From Nodosilinea sp. LEGE 06152 (lineage in GTDB: Bacteria; Cyanobacteriota; Cyanobacteriia; Phormidesmidales; Phormidesmidaceae): a DNA stretch of 48,302 nt. Below the pieces are notes generated by a model. That model ran no database searches. It was not told the DNA's origin and saw nothing but the letters and a program-made list of their open reading frames with translations. This document shows, in pieces, positions 24,653 to 33,097 of the stretch. The number at the start of each line of letters is the position of its first letter. The stretch's first letter is position 1. Made by a program: the position numbers and the translations under genes. Where the stretch lies: contig NZ_JADEWR010000005.1 in NCBI RefSeq assembly GCF_015207525.1, positions 131,436 through 179,737 of the forward strand, in the 5' to 3' direction.

Positions 24653-25486
24653 ATGCCCCTGCCCTCTGAGTCTGACTTGCAGCGCTGGCTCGACAGCGCC
24701 ACCGAAGCTGCCCTGGCCGCCGGAGCCGTGCTCCAGCACCACTGGGGCAACCTGACCAGCATTGATGAGAAGGGGCGATCGGGCGACCTGGTTACCGAGG
24801 CCGATCGAGGGGCCGAGGCGGCCGTAATGGCGGTACTGGAGCGGCACCTGCCTGCCGATCACGGCATTTTAGCCGAAGAATCTGGGGTAATCAGAGGCCG
24901 CGAGGCCAGTCTGCTGTGGGCGATCGACCCCCTGGATGGCACCACCAACTACACCCACCAATACCCTTTTTGCGCAGTTTCCATCGGCCTGCTAGCCGAG
25001 GGAGAGCCAGTGCTGGGCGTGATCTACGACCCTGTCCATCGCGACTTGTTTCGGGCGGCAACGGGGCTGGGGGCTACCCTTAACCGCCGCCCCATTCACG
25101 TCTCAACGACTGACCGCCTAGACCAAAGCCTTCTGGTCACAGGGTTTGCCTACGATCGCCGCGAGACCCCAGACAACAACTACGCCGAATTTTGCCACTT
25201 CACCCATCTGAGCCAGGGCGTGCGCCGTGGCGGGGCTGCAGCCATTGACTTAGCCTATGTGGCCTGTGGGCGGCTCGATGGCTATTGGGAGCGGGGGCTG
25301 GCCCCGTGGGATATTGCGGCAGGGATTGTTCTGGTTCGAGAAGCTGGCGGCAAAGTGACCGCCTACGACGGTAGCCCGATGGATGTTATGGCCGGGCGAC
25401 TGCTGGCCACCAACGGCCACCTTCATCAGGCTATGAGTCATACCCTGGGGCAAATTAAACCCCTGGTGCTGCCGCCGCTGACCTAG
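24653..25486 (+). CDS. Inositol-monophosphatase-family phosphatase
   Basis: This is a 277-residue Mg-dependent, Li-sensitive-type sugar phosphatase. Metal ligands are visible in GILAEESG, IDPLDGTTNYTHQYPF (Asp92 and Asp95) and APWDIAAGIVLVREAGG. Members hydrolyse myo-inositol-1-phosphate, histidinol phosphate, or other small phosphates. Because hisZ lies two genes downstream, histidinol-phosphatase activity is a possibility, but the sequence alone does not decide. Complete length, no signal peptide. Confidence 0.9.
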   Translation: MPLPSESDLQRWLDSATEAALAAGAVLQHHWGNLTSIDEKGRSGDLVTEADRGAEAAVMAVLERHLPADHGILAEESGVIRGREASLLWAIDPLDGTTNYTHQYPFCAVSIGLLAEGEPVLGVIYDPVHRDLFRAATGLGATLNRRPIHVSTTDRLDQSLLVTGFAYDRRETPDNNYAEFCHFTHLSQGVRRGGAAAIDLAYVACGRLDGYWERGLAPWDIAAGIVLVREAGGKVTAYDGSPMDVMAGRLLATNGHLHQAMSHTLGQIKPLVLPPLT

Positions 25487-25630
25487 GCTGCGTCCTCCCG
25501 CTCCGCAGTTTAGCCAGACCTCTGCCAATAAAAACCGCCGGGGCTGGTTAAACTTAGGTTGGCTGGGTAGAGTGAAAAGTATTTCACCCGTAAGCGTATA
25601 TTTCCCAAGCCGTCCCTCCGGTAGGTGACC

Positions 25631-26581
25631 ATGAAACCAGATCAAGGGCTGTTTCAAGCTGACTTTGACGACCATCACGCGGTGCTGGGGGTGCCCATTA
25701 GCGCCGATGCTAAAGCCGTGCGCAAACGTTACTTAGCCATTGCTCGCAAGCTACACCCCGACAGCCTGTCGGGAGCTTCTGCCGCCGAGGCTCAGCAGGC
25801 GAGTGAGGTTCTCTCCAAGCTGGTCAACCCCGCCTACGAAACGCTGAGCCAGGAAAAATCTAGCACCGAGCACGGGTTGATTCTCAAGCTCAAAGGCCAG
25901 ACCCTGCGCCGCGCGGGAACCGCCCCGGCCGTGACCTCAACGGCCGCTCAAGATTTGCTGAAAGCGCCCCACCTGGATGCGGCCTATCGCCAGGCGGTCA
26001 ACGGGCTGGCCGCAGAGCAGTTTGACCAGCTAGATGCCCTCTCTGAGGTGATTGGTGCTCTCAGCGAGCTGAATCTGGTTTATCTATACCGCAGCACCAG
26101 CAGCGATCGCACCGCTGCCGCAGCCCGCACCGCCCCCCGTCAGCCGACCTCGGCTCAGCCTACCCCGCCCCCCTCACCCCGCCAAAACCAGGCCGCTATT
26201 CTAGGCAGCTACGTCAATCGGGCTCAGGAGTACGAGATCAACAAAGACTACAGTCGAGCCATTCTAGAACTGCGAGAGGCCCTCAAGACCTACCCCAACG
26301 ATGGCACCTGCCACAGCTACCTGGCATCGCTGTACCTGAAGGCTGGCCAGGGCACCATGGCTCGCATCCATGCCAAACGGGCCCTTGAAATCGACGCCAA
26401 CGATGAACGAGCAAAGGCCGTGCAGGCCCGAGTCGATCGAGCGGCTGGAGCGGCTTCCAGCGGTGCTAAAACCGCCAACACAAAAACAGCTAGCGCAAAA
26501 TCTAACCCCAAATCGACGGACAAGGGGGCATCGGATAAAGGGGGCGGTTTCTTTGGTCTGTTTGGAGGCAAGAAAAAGTGA
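25631..26581 (+). CDS. J-domain protein with TPR repeats
   Basis: This is a 316-residue co-chaperone-like protein. An N-terminal J domain (about 12-75) contains the HPD tripeptide in YLAIARKLHPDSLSG and should stimulate a DnaK ATPase. A variable Pro/Thr-rich linker follows, then TPR-like helices (about 195-265, ILGSYVNRAQEYEINKDYSR and LASLYLKAGQGTMARIHAKRA), and a Lys/Ser/Gly-rich tail ending FFGLFGGKKK. The ATG at 25631, preceded by GGTAGGTG, is preferred to a GTG two codons earlier. Its stop overlaps the hisZ GTG by four bases, so translation is probably coupled. Confidence 0.9.
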   Translation: MKPDQGLFQADFDDHHAVLGVPISADAKAVRKRYLAIARKLHPDSLSGASAAEAQQASEVLSKLVNPAYETLSQEKSSTEHGLILKLKGQTLRRAGTAPAVTSTAAQDLLKAPHLDAAYRQAVNGLAAEQFDQLDALSEVIGALSELNLVYLYRSTSSDRTAAAARTAPRQPTSAQPTPPPSPRQNQAAILGSYVNRAQEYEINKDYSRAILELREALKTYPNDGTCHSYLASLYLKAGQGTMARIHAKRALEIDANDERAKAVQARVDRAAGAASSGAKTANTKTASAKSNPKSTDKGASDKGGGFFGLFGGKKK

Positions 26582-27843
26582 TTACCTACCAACCCCCAGC
26601 CGGGGCACGCGATCTGCTTCCCCTGGATGTAGCTCAAAAACACTGGATTGAAAATCGCCTGGAGCAGGTTTTTCAGCGCTGGGGCTACCACCGCATCATC
26701 ACCTCCACTGTAGAGCAGATGGATACGCTGATGGCTGGCGGAGCCATCGATCAGGCCGCCGTTATTGAGCTGCAGCCTGTAGCCGGCAAACGCTTAGGAC
26801 TACGGCCTGAGCTGACCGCATCGATCGCGCGTACCGCCGTTACTCGCCTGGCCAGGGTGACGTACCCTCAGCGGTTGTACTACAGTGCCAACGTCTTTCG
26901 CCAGGCTACCCAGGCCAGCCACGGTGGACAGCAAGAATTCTACCAGGCAGGTGTAGAACTGCTGGGAGCCGGGGCCACGGTAGCCGATGCTGAGATTGTG
27001 CTGCTGCTGCTAGATTGTCTCCACAACCTTCACCTCGACTCCTGGTGCTTAATTTTGGGTGATGCACAGCTGACCCAGGCGCTGCTGGCCCCCTTTCCCC
27101 CCGACCAGCGCCAAGCCGTGCGTCAGGCTCTTGCGGCCCTCGACCGGGTGGCCCTAGAGTCGTTAGGTCTGCCCCTGGAGCTGCACCAGCACGCCCTCAA
27201 TCTGCTTGACCTGCGGGGCCACCCCGAAGACGTTCTCCAGGCGCTTGGGCAGCTTGCCTTAGGCAGCGATGCTCAAACCGCAGTCGAGCGGCTCAAGTCG
27301 CTGGTGGCCCTGGTGCGCGAGGTCACGCAGGCCGAGACAGACAACCAACGACTGGTCCAGGGTGGCCAGCGCTCCGCTCCGGCCCTAACCTTGGACTTGA
27401 GCCTGATTCAACCCTTCGACTACTACACAGGCCTGGTGTTCGAAGTTGTCACTGGCCCTGAGCAGGGGTGCCAGGTGTTGGGCCAGGGCGGCCGCTACGA
27501 CAACCTATTAGGCGTGTTCCAAGGTCAGGGGCAAGGGTTTCCGGGCATTGGTTTTGTGCTCAATATCGAGGCTCTGCACCAAACCCTGCTGCCCACGGGC
27601 CTCCTACCTCAAGACACGGCCCCTAGCGACTGGCTGGTGGTGCCCACGGTGCCCCAGGCGGCGGCAGCGGCCTTTACCTACGCCCAAACCCTGCGAGCCT
27701 CGGCCAGCCTGGTACGGGCTGAGGTGCACCTGGCTATCGACGAAGCGCCCGCCGCCATCCGCGCCCTGGCCCGCCAGCGCCATATTAGCCGCATCGCCTG
27801 GATTGGCCCCAGCGGGTTGCCAGATATCGAAGCCCTGAACTAA
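26578..27843 (+). CDS. hisZ: ATP phosphoribosyltransferase regulatory subunit HisZ
   Basis: This is a 421-residue histidyl-tRNA-synthetase paralogue that pairs with the short form of HisG for the first step of histidine synthesis and carries its feedback control. It starts ITYQPPAGARDLLPLDVAQK (HisZ-like) and has RPELTASIARTAVTR, FRQATQASHGGQQEFYQAGVE, PFDYYTGLVFE and GQGGRYDNLLG. The C-terminal anticodon-binding domain is divergent, so it is not a tRNA ligase. The start is GTG at 26578 overlapping the J-domain gene. hisG is not in the window. Confidence 0.92.
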   Translation: MITYQPPAGARDLLPLDVAQKHWIENRLEQVFQRWGYHRIITSTVEQMDTLMAGGAIDQAAVIELQPVAGKRLGLRPELTASIARTAVTRLARVTYPQRLYYSANVFRQATQASHGGQQEFYQAGVELLGAGATVADAEIVLLLLDCLHNLHLDSWCLILGDAQLTQALLAPFPPDQRQAVRQALAALDRVALESLGLPLELHQHALNLLDLRGHPEDVLQALGQLALGSDAQTAVERLKSLVALVREVTQAETDNQRLVQGGQRSAPALTLDLSLIQPFDYYTGLVFEVVTGPEQGCQVLGQGGRYDNLLGVFQGQGQGFPGIGFVLNIEALHQTLLPTGLLPQDTAPSDWLVVPTVPQAAAAAFTYAQTLRASASLVRAEVHLAIDEAPAAIRALARQRHISRIAWIGPSGLPDIEALN

Positions 27844-27971
27844 CGTAGGGGATGGCTGCCACCCTGGCCCAATTCCTTGTGGGGAAAGGGTTACAGGCTG
27901 TGGTAGTTCAATCATCCGCCTTGGGAAATACCAATTTCCTGTGTACTGTTTTGTGCCTGTAAGGAGAAAAT

Positions 27972-28199
27972 GTGGCCCACACTATTGTGACCAACGTCTG
28001 TGAAGGGGTAGCTGACTGTGTCGATGCTTGCCCAGTCGCCTGTATCCATGAAGGACCCGGCAAAAATACCAAAGGTACCGACTGGTACTGGATTGACTTT
28101 TCCACCTGTATTGACTGCGGCATTTGCCTCCAGGTCTGCCCGGTAGAGGGGGCTATTTTGCCGGAAGAACAGCCTGATTTGCAAAACACGCCAGCCTAA
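27972..28199 (+). CDS. Small bacterial-type (two-cluster) ferredoxin
   Basis: This is a 75-residue soluble electron carrier. The first cysteine block is NVCEGVADCVDACPVACI and the second CIDCGICLQVCPVEGAI (C-x2-C-x2-C-x3-CP), giving two Fe-S clusters; the second is clearly 4Fe-4S. The 5-residue gap between the first two cysteines is non-classical and recalls seven-iron-type ferredoxins common in cyanobacteria. The start is GTG at 27972, fixed by AAGGAG (27961-27966) 5 bases upstream; the overlapping ATG is out of frame. A TTGGGA/TACTGT pair about 17 bp apart upstream is a weak promoter candidate. Confidence 0.93.
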   Translation: MAHTIVTNVCEGVADCVDACPVACIHEGPGKNTKGTDWYWIDFSTCIDCGICLQVCPVEGAILPEEQPDLQNTPA

Positions 28200-28380
28200 A
28201 CCACCAGCCTGAGAGTCTTTCGCCTAAAAAAGAAAAAAGTCCTGGTCAAAGCCGCAACCTCAGCCCACTGGGCCGGTCGCGGCGAAACCCCAAGCGGGTA
28301 TTTGGTTAGAACACGCTAACCTGGTCTAGCCTATAGGTCTAGCCGACCCCCGTCCTGGACTCAGCTCTGAGTTTTTTGTT

Positions 28381-29481
28381 ATGGCCAAAGTTAGCCTGCG
28401 CAGTCGCCTGTTTCTCTCTCACCTAGCGGTGATGGGGATTGGCATTTTAACGCTGGCCGTCATTGGCCGCCTTTACACACCCCGGCTGTTTATCATTTCG
28501 CTGGAGCGCTACGAGAATGGAGTGCTCAGCGTGCAGCGTCGGACCCAGCTGGTCAAGGGGTTTGAGGCGGCCTGGAGCCGCGGTATGCTATGGGCGATTT
28601 TAGTGGGCGGCGGCACGGCAGGGGGGCTGAGCTACTGGGTGTCACGCCGAATTATTCGTCCCCTCGACCAAATGACTGAGGTCACGCGATCGTTTGCGGC
28701 GGGTCGGCTAGACGCCCGAGTGCCACCATCGGAAATTTTAGAAATTCAGCGCTTGGCCAGCAGCTTCAACCGAATGGCCGCCGATCTGGAGGGGGTTGAG
28801 GAACACCGCCGTGAGTTAATTGGCGACCTCACCCACGAGCTGCGCACGCCACTGACCATCATTCATGGCTACCTGGAAGGACTGGCTGACGGTACCGTCA
28901 CCCCTGAGCCCGAGCTTTATCAGCGGCTGGCAGGAGAAACAACGCGCCTTCAGCGCCTGGTGAATGACCTCCAGGAGCTTTCCAAGCTAGAGGCGGGCTA
29001 TCTGCCTATTCAGGCCCAAACCGTAGCCCTGTGCCCGCTGCTCACGGCGGTGGTGCATCCTTTCAGCGATCAGTTTGTCAGCACCGACCGGGTCGCTATT
29101 ACCCTGCAGTGCCCGCCCGACCTGCCGCTCGTCCATGCCGACCCCAGCCGCATTGAGCAAATTGTGATCAATCTGCTGGGCAATGCGCTGCGCTACACCG
29201 AGAAGGGATCGGTAACGGTAAACGCCTGGGCTCAGCCCGGGCGCGTTTATGTCAGCGTGGCCGATACCGGCATTGGCATTGCTGAGGAGGATGTGCCCTA
29301 CGTGTTTGAGCGGTTTTGGCGGGCCGATCGCTCTCGCAACCGCAGCTCTGGAGGGACTGGCCTGGGTTTGACTATCTGTCGTCGCTTGGTGGAAGTGCAG
29401 GGGGGCAAGATCGAGGTTAAGAGCCAGCTGGGCCAGGGGAGCGAGTTTACGTTTTGGCTGCCCCAGGCAAAGGGGAGTTGA
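28381..29481 (+). CDS. HAMP-domain sensor histidine kinase
   Basis: This is a 366-residue membrane histidine kinase. An N-terminal helix (near 9-30) and a second helix (68-88) enclose a short periplasmic loop. HAMP follows (RRIIRPLDQMTEVTRSFAAG), then HisKA with His152 in LTHELRTPLT, N-box IVINLLGNALRYTEKG, G1 DTGIGIAEEDVPYVFERFWR and G2 GTGLGLTICRRLVE. All catalytic boxes are intact. Two GGTCTAGCC direct repeats (28323-28331, 28336-28344) lie upstream and could be operator sites. No cognate response regulator is adjacent. Confidence 0.92.
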   Translation: MAKVSLRSRLFLSHLAVMGIGILTLAVIGRLYTPRLFIISLERYENGVLSVQRRTQLVKGFEAAWSRGMLWAILVGGGTAGGLSYWVSRRIIRPLDQMTEVTRSFAAGRLDARVPPSEILEIQRLASSFNRMAADLEGVEEHRRELIGDLTHELRTPLTIIHGYLEGLADGTVTPEPELYQRLAGETTRLQRLVNDLQELSKLEAGYLPIQAQTVALCPLLTAVVHPFSDQFVSTDRVAITLQCPPDLPLVHADPSRIEQIVINLLGNALRYTEKGSVTVNAWAQPGRVYVSVADTGIGIAEEDVPYVFERFWRADRSRNRSSGGTGLGLTICRRLVEVQGGKIEVKSQLGQGSEFTFWLPQAKGS

Positions 29482-29501
29482 GGGGTGGGTGGATGGGTGG
29501 G
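29482..29501 (+). repeat. G-quadruplex-type G-rich tract at convergent junction
   Basis: Directly after the kinase stop codon come four G-runs: GGGG (29482-29485), GGG (29487-29489), GGG (29495-29497) and GGG (29499-29501), with loops of 1, 5 and 1 bases. It sits between the kinase and the convergent menD. A similar tract occurs at 43741-43769. Confidence 0.6.
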
Positions 29502-29527
29502 TGGATGATGGTTTGACAGGGTTAGGT

Positions 29528-31375
29528 TCAGGGCTTAGAGGGCTGGTTCAACAGGTTTTTGGGGGGAGTGAGGAGCTGCTGGCGCAGGGTGTGGGACTGC
29601 TTGCGATCGCACCTTACCTCCAGCAGCCGCACCCCTCGCTCGGGTAGGCAGCTCAGGCTGGCCTCTAGCTGGCCCCAGGTGGTGACACGCTCATAGTTGA
29701 TGCCGTAGGCGGCACAGAGGTGGTTAAAGTCAACGGTTTGGGGGGTGGTGAAGAAGTCTTCAAACCAGGTTTCGTCGGCGGTGGGAACGGCGGCGATGGG
29801 CAACCGTTCAAAAATGCCGCCGCCCCAATTGTTAATCACCACTACAGTCAGGTGCCCCCGCAGGCGGGGCAGGCTGAGCCAGCCGTTGGTGTCGTGCAGC
29901 AGCGCCAGATCGCCGGTTAGCAGCACCGTGGGCGGGCCGCCGTGGGCAATCCCCAGGGCCGTAGACAAGGTACCGTCGATGCCGTTGGCCCCTCGGTTGC
30001 AGTAGGGGCGCAAGCCGCGATCGCTGGGTGGCCAAAACCATTCCACATCGCGAATGGGCATGCTGTTGGCAATCACTAAGGGAGTCCCTGGCGGCAAGCA
30101 GCGGGCCAGCAGCCAGGGTACTTTGCCCTCAAAACGATCCTCTAAACGCTCTAGAGCGGTATCAAGGTACTGGCGCAGCCTGTGCTCCAAGGTCAGCCAC
30201 TGCTTTAGGTAGGGCGGGCGGTGGTCTAGGATTGGCCCCCGAGAGTCATGGCGATCGCCCTGCCCTGGAGGAATAGCCAGCGCCAGCGTCTCCAGGGTCA
30301 TAGGCACCAGCGTAGTCGGGCCGTGGAGCGGATCTAGGTTGGCTCCTAGGGGGTCGAGCACCCAGCGGCGGGGCTGGGTCGTTTGCAGCCACTCGCGCAG
30401 GCGTTTGCTGGTCGGCAATGGACCCAGCTGAATCACCTGGTCGGGAACCAGATCTACAGCCACGGCGTTCGGTTCCCCGCCAGATTGCCCCAGAGACAGA
30501 TCATAGGTGCTGACCAAATAGGGATTGAGGGCAGCGGCATTGCGCAACGGCGACAGTCCGTCGGCCAGCACGGGCCAGCCTAAATAGGAGGCCAGGGCCG
30601 CAACCGTTTTACAGTAGGCAAGCGCATCCACTGGCTGAGCCGGACCAGCGACAATCAGTCCGCGATCGCACCGTTGCCAAGTTTCTAGCAGTGGCGCAGC
30701 GGCTAGGGCAGCGGTGGGGTGAAGCTTCTCCAGCGCGATCGCGGCTGCCGGTGCCGCCACCCGATCTAGAGAATCTAAAAACCGCTCGTCCAGCACGTCC
30801 TTGAGGCCAACCACCGAATTGTCAGACACAGGAGCCAGAGGATCGCGAAAAGGACAGTTGAGATGCACGGGTCCCGCGACGGGATAGAGCGATCGCCCCC
30901 AGGCCTGCACCAGAGTTTGCCGCAGGTAGCGCAGCATGTCCACTGTTCCTACCGGCACCGCCAGCTCTGCATACCAGTTAGGAAACGGCCCAAACAGCCT
31001 TTGCTGATCAATGGTTTGGCCCGAACCACAGTCGCGCAGTTCCGGCGGGCGATCGGCGGTCAGCACCAGCAGGGGAATGCGGCTTTCCTTGGCCTCAATC
31101 ACAGCGGGGTAGTAGTTGGCCCCAGCTGTACCCGAGGTGCACAGCAGCGCCACTGGCAGCCCTGTGCGCCGGGCAATTCCCAGGGCAAAAAAGGCCGCCG
31201 AGCGCTCATCTAGCACCGGCACCGCTTCGATCGCAGGATGGCAAGCCAGCGCCACGGCCAGAGGCGCTGAGCGCGAGCCAGGGGAAATCACCGCCGTTGT
31301 TAGCCCCAGCCGGGCCAGGGTAGCCGTCAGCACCGAGGCCCACAGCGTGTTGGTATTGCGAAAGTCAAAGGTCAT
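29528..31375 (-). CDS. menD: SEPHCHC synthase MenD
   Basis: This 615-residue thiamine-diphosphate enzyme condenses isochorismate with 2-oxoglutarate in naphthoquinone synthesis; in cyanobacteria the product is phylloquinone for photosystem I. Key blocks are AVISPGSRSAPLAVAL near the N-terminus, VPVLDERSAAFFALGIA with the catalytic Glu, LCTSGTAGANYYPAVIEA, LTADRPPELRDCGSGQTIDQ, ANSMPIRDVEWFWPP and the ThDP/Mg region LLTGDLALLHDTNGWL. Length is full. It lies 17 bases after menF on the same strand, so a menF-menD operon is clear. Confidence 0.96.
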   Translation of the reverse strand: MTFDFRNTNTLWASVLTATLARLGLTTAVISPGSRSAPLAVALACHPAIEAVPVLDERSAAFFALGIARRTGLPVALLCTSGTAGANYYPAVIEAKESRIPLLVLTADRPPELRDCGSGQTIDQQRLFGPFPNWYAELAVPVGTVDMLRYLRQTLVQAWGRSLYPVAGPVHLNCPFRDPLAPVSDNSVVGLKDVLDERFLDSLDRVAAPAAAIALEKLHPTAALAAAPLLETWQRCDRGLIVAGPAQPVDALAYCKTVAALASYLGWPVLADGLSPLRNAAALNPYLVSTYDLSLGQSGGEPNAVAVDLVPDQVIQLGPLPTSKRLREWLQTTQPRRWVLDPLGANLDPLHGPTTLVPMTLETLALAIPPGQGDRHDSRGPILDHRPPYLKQWLTLEHRLRQYLDTALERLEDRFEGKVPWLLARCLPPGTPLVIANSMPIRDVEWFWPPSDRGLRPYCNRGANGIDGTLSTALGIAHGGPPTVLLTGDLALLHDTNGWLSLPRLRGHLTVVVINNWGGGIFERLPIAAVPTADETWFEDFFTTPQTVDFNHLCAAYGINYERVTTWGQLEASLSCLPERGVRLLEVRCDRKQSHTLRQQLLTPPKNLLNQPSKP

Positions 31376-31392
31376 GGGTCAGGGTCAAACGG

Positions 31393-32829
31393 CTACACCA
31401 GCGATTCGCCCAGGGCGCGCAGCTTGAGCTTGATCTCGGCCCACTCGCGATCGGCGTCAGATCCTGCCACAATACCAGCCCCGGCGTACAGGCGCACCCA
31501 GGTATCGGTCACCAGCGCCGAGCGAATGCCCACAATAAACTCGCTGTCGCCATTGGCCCCCACCCACCCCAGAGGGGCCGCGTACAAGCTGCGGTCAAAC
31601 TCTTCAAAGCGCAAAATTTGGTCACAGGCCTCACGGGTAGGAACACCGGCCACGGCGGGGGTAGGGTGCAGCGCCGCCACAATTTGCAGCGGATGAATGT
31701 GACGCGGCACCCTGGCCCGCATGGGCGTGTGCAAGTGCTGAATATTGGAGAGCCGCCGCACTCCGGGCCAGGGCTGGTACTGAGGGCACAGCCCTACCCC
31801 CTGCAGCTGCCGGGCTAAAAACTCCACTACCAGACGGTGCTCGCCCCGCTCCTTGGGATTGTGCAGCAGCCCCTGGGCCAGACAGTCATCCTGGGTCGGG
31901 GCGGTACCCCGGGGAGCCGATCCGGCCAGCGCATCGGTCACAAGCTGCCCCTGGGTAAGACTCAGCAACCGTTCGGGGCTGGCTCCCATGAAGGTTTGAC
32001 CATTGCCCTGCCCCACTGAAAAAATATGGCAGTCGGGGTAGCGCTGCCGCAGACGAACCAGCGCCTCTAGGGGCCGAATGGGTTCGGCACTGACCCAGTC
32101 AAGGGCGTGGGCCAGCACGATTTTCTGCACCGGATGCTGGGCCATATAGCCCAGGGCGCGGTTGACCGCCGACTTGAATTGCCGTCCAGCATCAGCGGTC
32201 GGCTGCACGGGTAGTCGTGCCGAGGGCCGCAGGTCTCGCCAGAGGCTGGTGCCCAAGCGCTCTACCGCCCGCAGCTGGTCGGCTAGGCCATCGAGAATAG
32301 CCCCTACATCGCTAGTTGATGTCACCAGGTGGTTGAGAGTCAACACCCCCTGATGGCCCTGGCGCACCAGCTGCCACTGGGGCAGCGTAACCATCGCCGC
32401 TGGGAACGTGGCCTCAGCACCGCGCGGATCGGCAAAGAAGGTAAACGCGCAAAAAAATCGGGCCCAGTCGGCTCCGCTGAGGGAAGCGGACACCCCTGCT
32501 TCGCTATAGCGATGGGTTTTGCCCCGCCACTGATCGATAAACTGGCGAGCCTGGGCAAACCGATAGACCCCAGCGGTTTCGTACACCAGTGCTGTGCCAA
32601 AGCCCACCATCGATGTTTGAGCCATGGGATTTTCTAGGTATAGGTGGCGATCGCCGCTGGGGGCCAACCGGTCCAGCACCAGCAGTGGATCTACTGGAGG
32701 AATATCAAAACTCAGGGTCACCAGCTGGGGCTGATGGCTCTGCCTCGCCTGACTAAGCCGACGATCTAAAAATCGGTAGACCGACTGCAGCGTCTGGCCG
32801 CGATCGGAGCAGTGAGAAACAACGGGCAT
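31393..32829 (-). CDS. menF: Isochorismate synthase
   Basis: This 478-residue Mg-dependent enzyme of the chorismate-binding family converts chorismate to isochorismate, the entry step to phylloquinone. Conserved blocks are VQKIVLAHALDWVSAE with the catalytic Lys, FMGASPERLLSL, DALAGSAPRGTAPTQDD, LLHNPKERGEHRLVVEFL, LHPTPAVAGVPT and YAAPLGWVGANGDSEFIVGI, with LYAGAGIVAGSDADREWAEI at the end. The ATG at 32829 is used. The adjacent menD indicates the menaquinone/phylloquinone role rather than siderophore or salicylate synthesis. Confidence 0.95.
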   Translation of the reverse strand: MPVVSHCSDRGQTLQSVYRFLDRRLSQARQSHQPQLVTLSFDIPPVDPLLVLDRLAPSGDRHLYLENPMAQTSMVGFGTALVYETAGVYRFAQARQFIDQWRGKTHRYSEAGVSASLSGADWARFFCAFTFFADPRGAEATFPAAMVTLPQWQLVRQGHQGVLTLNHLVTSTSDVGAILDGLADQLRAVERLGTSLWRDLRPSARLPVQPTADAGRQFKSAVNRALGYMAQHPVQKIVLAHALDWVSAEPIRPLEALVRLRQRYPDCHIFSVGQGNGQTFMGASPERLLSLTQGQLVTDALAGSAPRGTAPTQDDCLAQGLLHNPKERGEHRLVVEFLARQLQGVGLCPQYQPWPGVRRLSNIQHLHTPMRARVPRHIHPLQIVAALHPTPAVAGVPTREACDQILRFEEFDRSLYAAPLGWVGANGDSEFIVGIRSALVTDTWVRLYAGAGIVAGSDADREWAEIKLKLRALGESLV

Positions 32830-33097
32830 ACACTTTGGAACTTTAAAGCGGTTTGCTTAACGTCGCAGTCGGCGGTACGGGCCAAATCGTGCCAAACCAC
32901 CGCAGTGCCCCAGGCTTAAAAAGCCCAAACCACCAGCGCCACGACCACGTTTACCCTGACCCACCAGACCTGAGTTCGAGGCCCCACAGCAGGCCGAAAC
33001 GTGCTCCAGCCAAGCCGCTCAGCCCTTTGGGCAGTATCCTTACTCGTAGCATATTCAGTTATGGCGTAGTCAATTCAGCGCCAGTCGTTCACGCAGC

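Noticed and set aside
26578..27843. Histidyl-tRNA synthetase instead of HisZ
   Set aside because: N-terminal GARDLLP block fits HisZ of cyanobacteria, the C-terminal domain is divergent, and length and start resemble the regulatory subunit.
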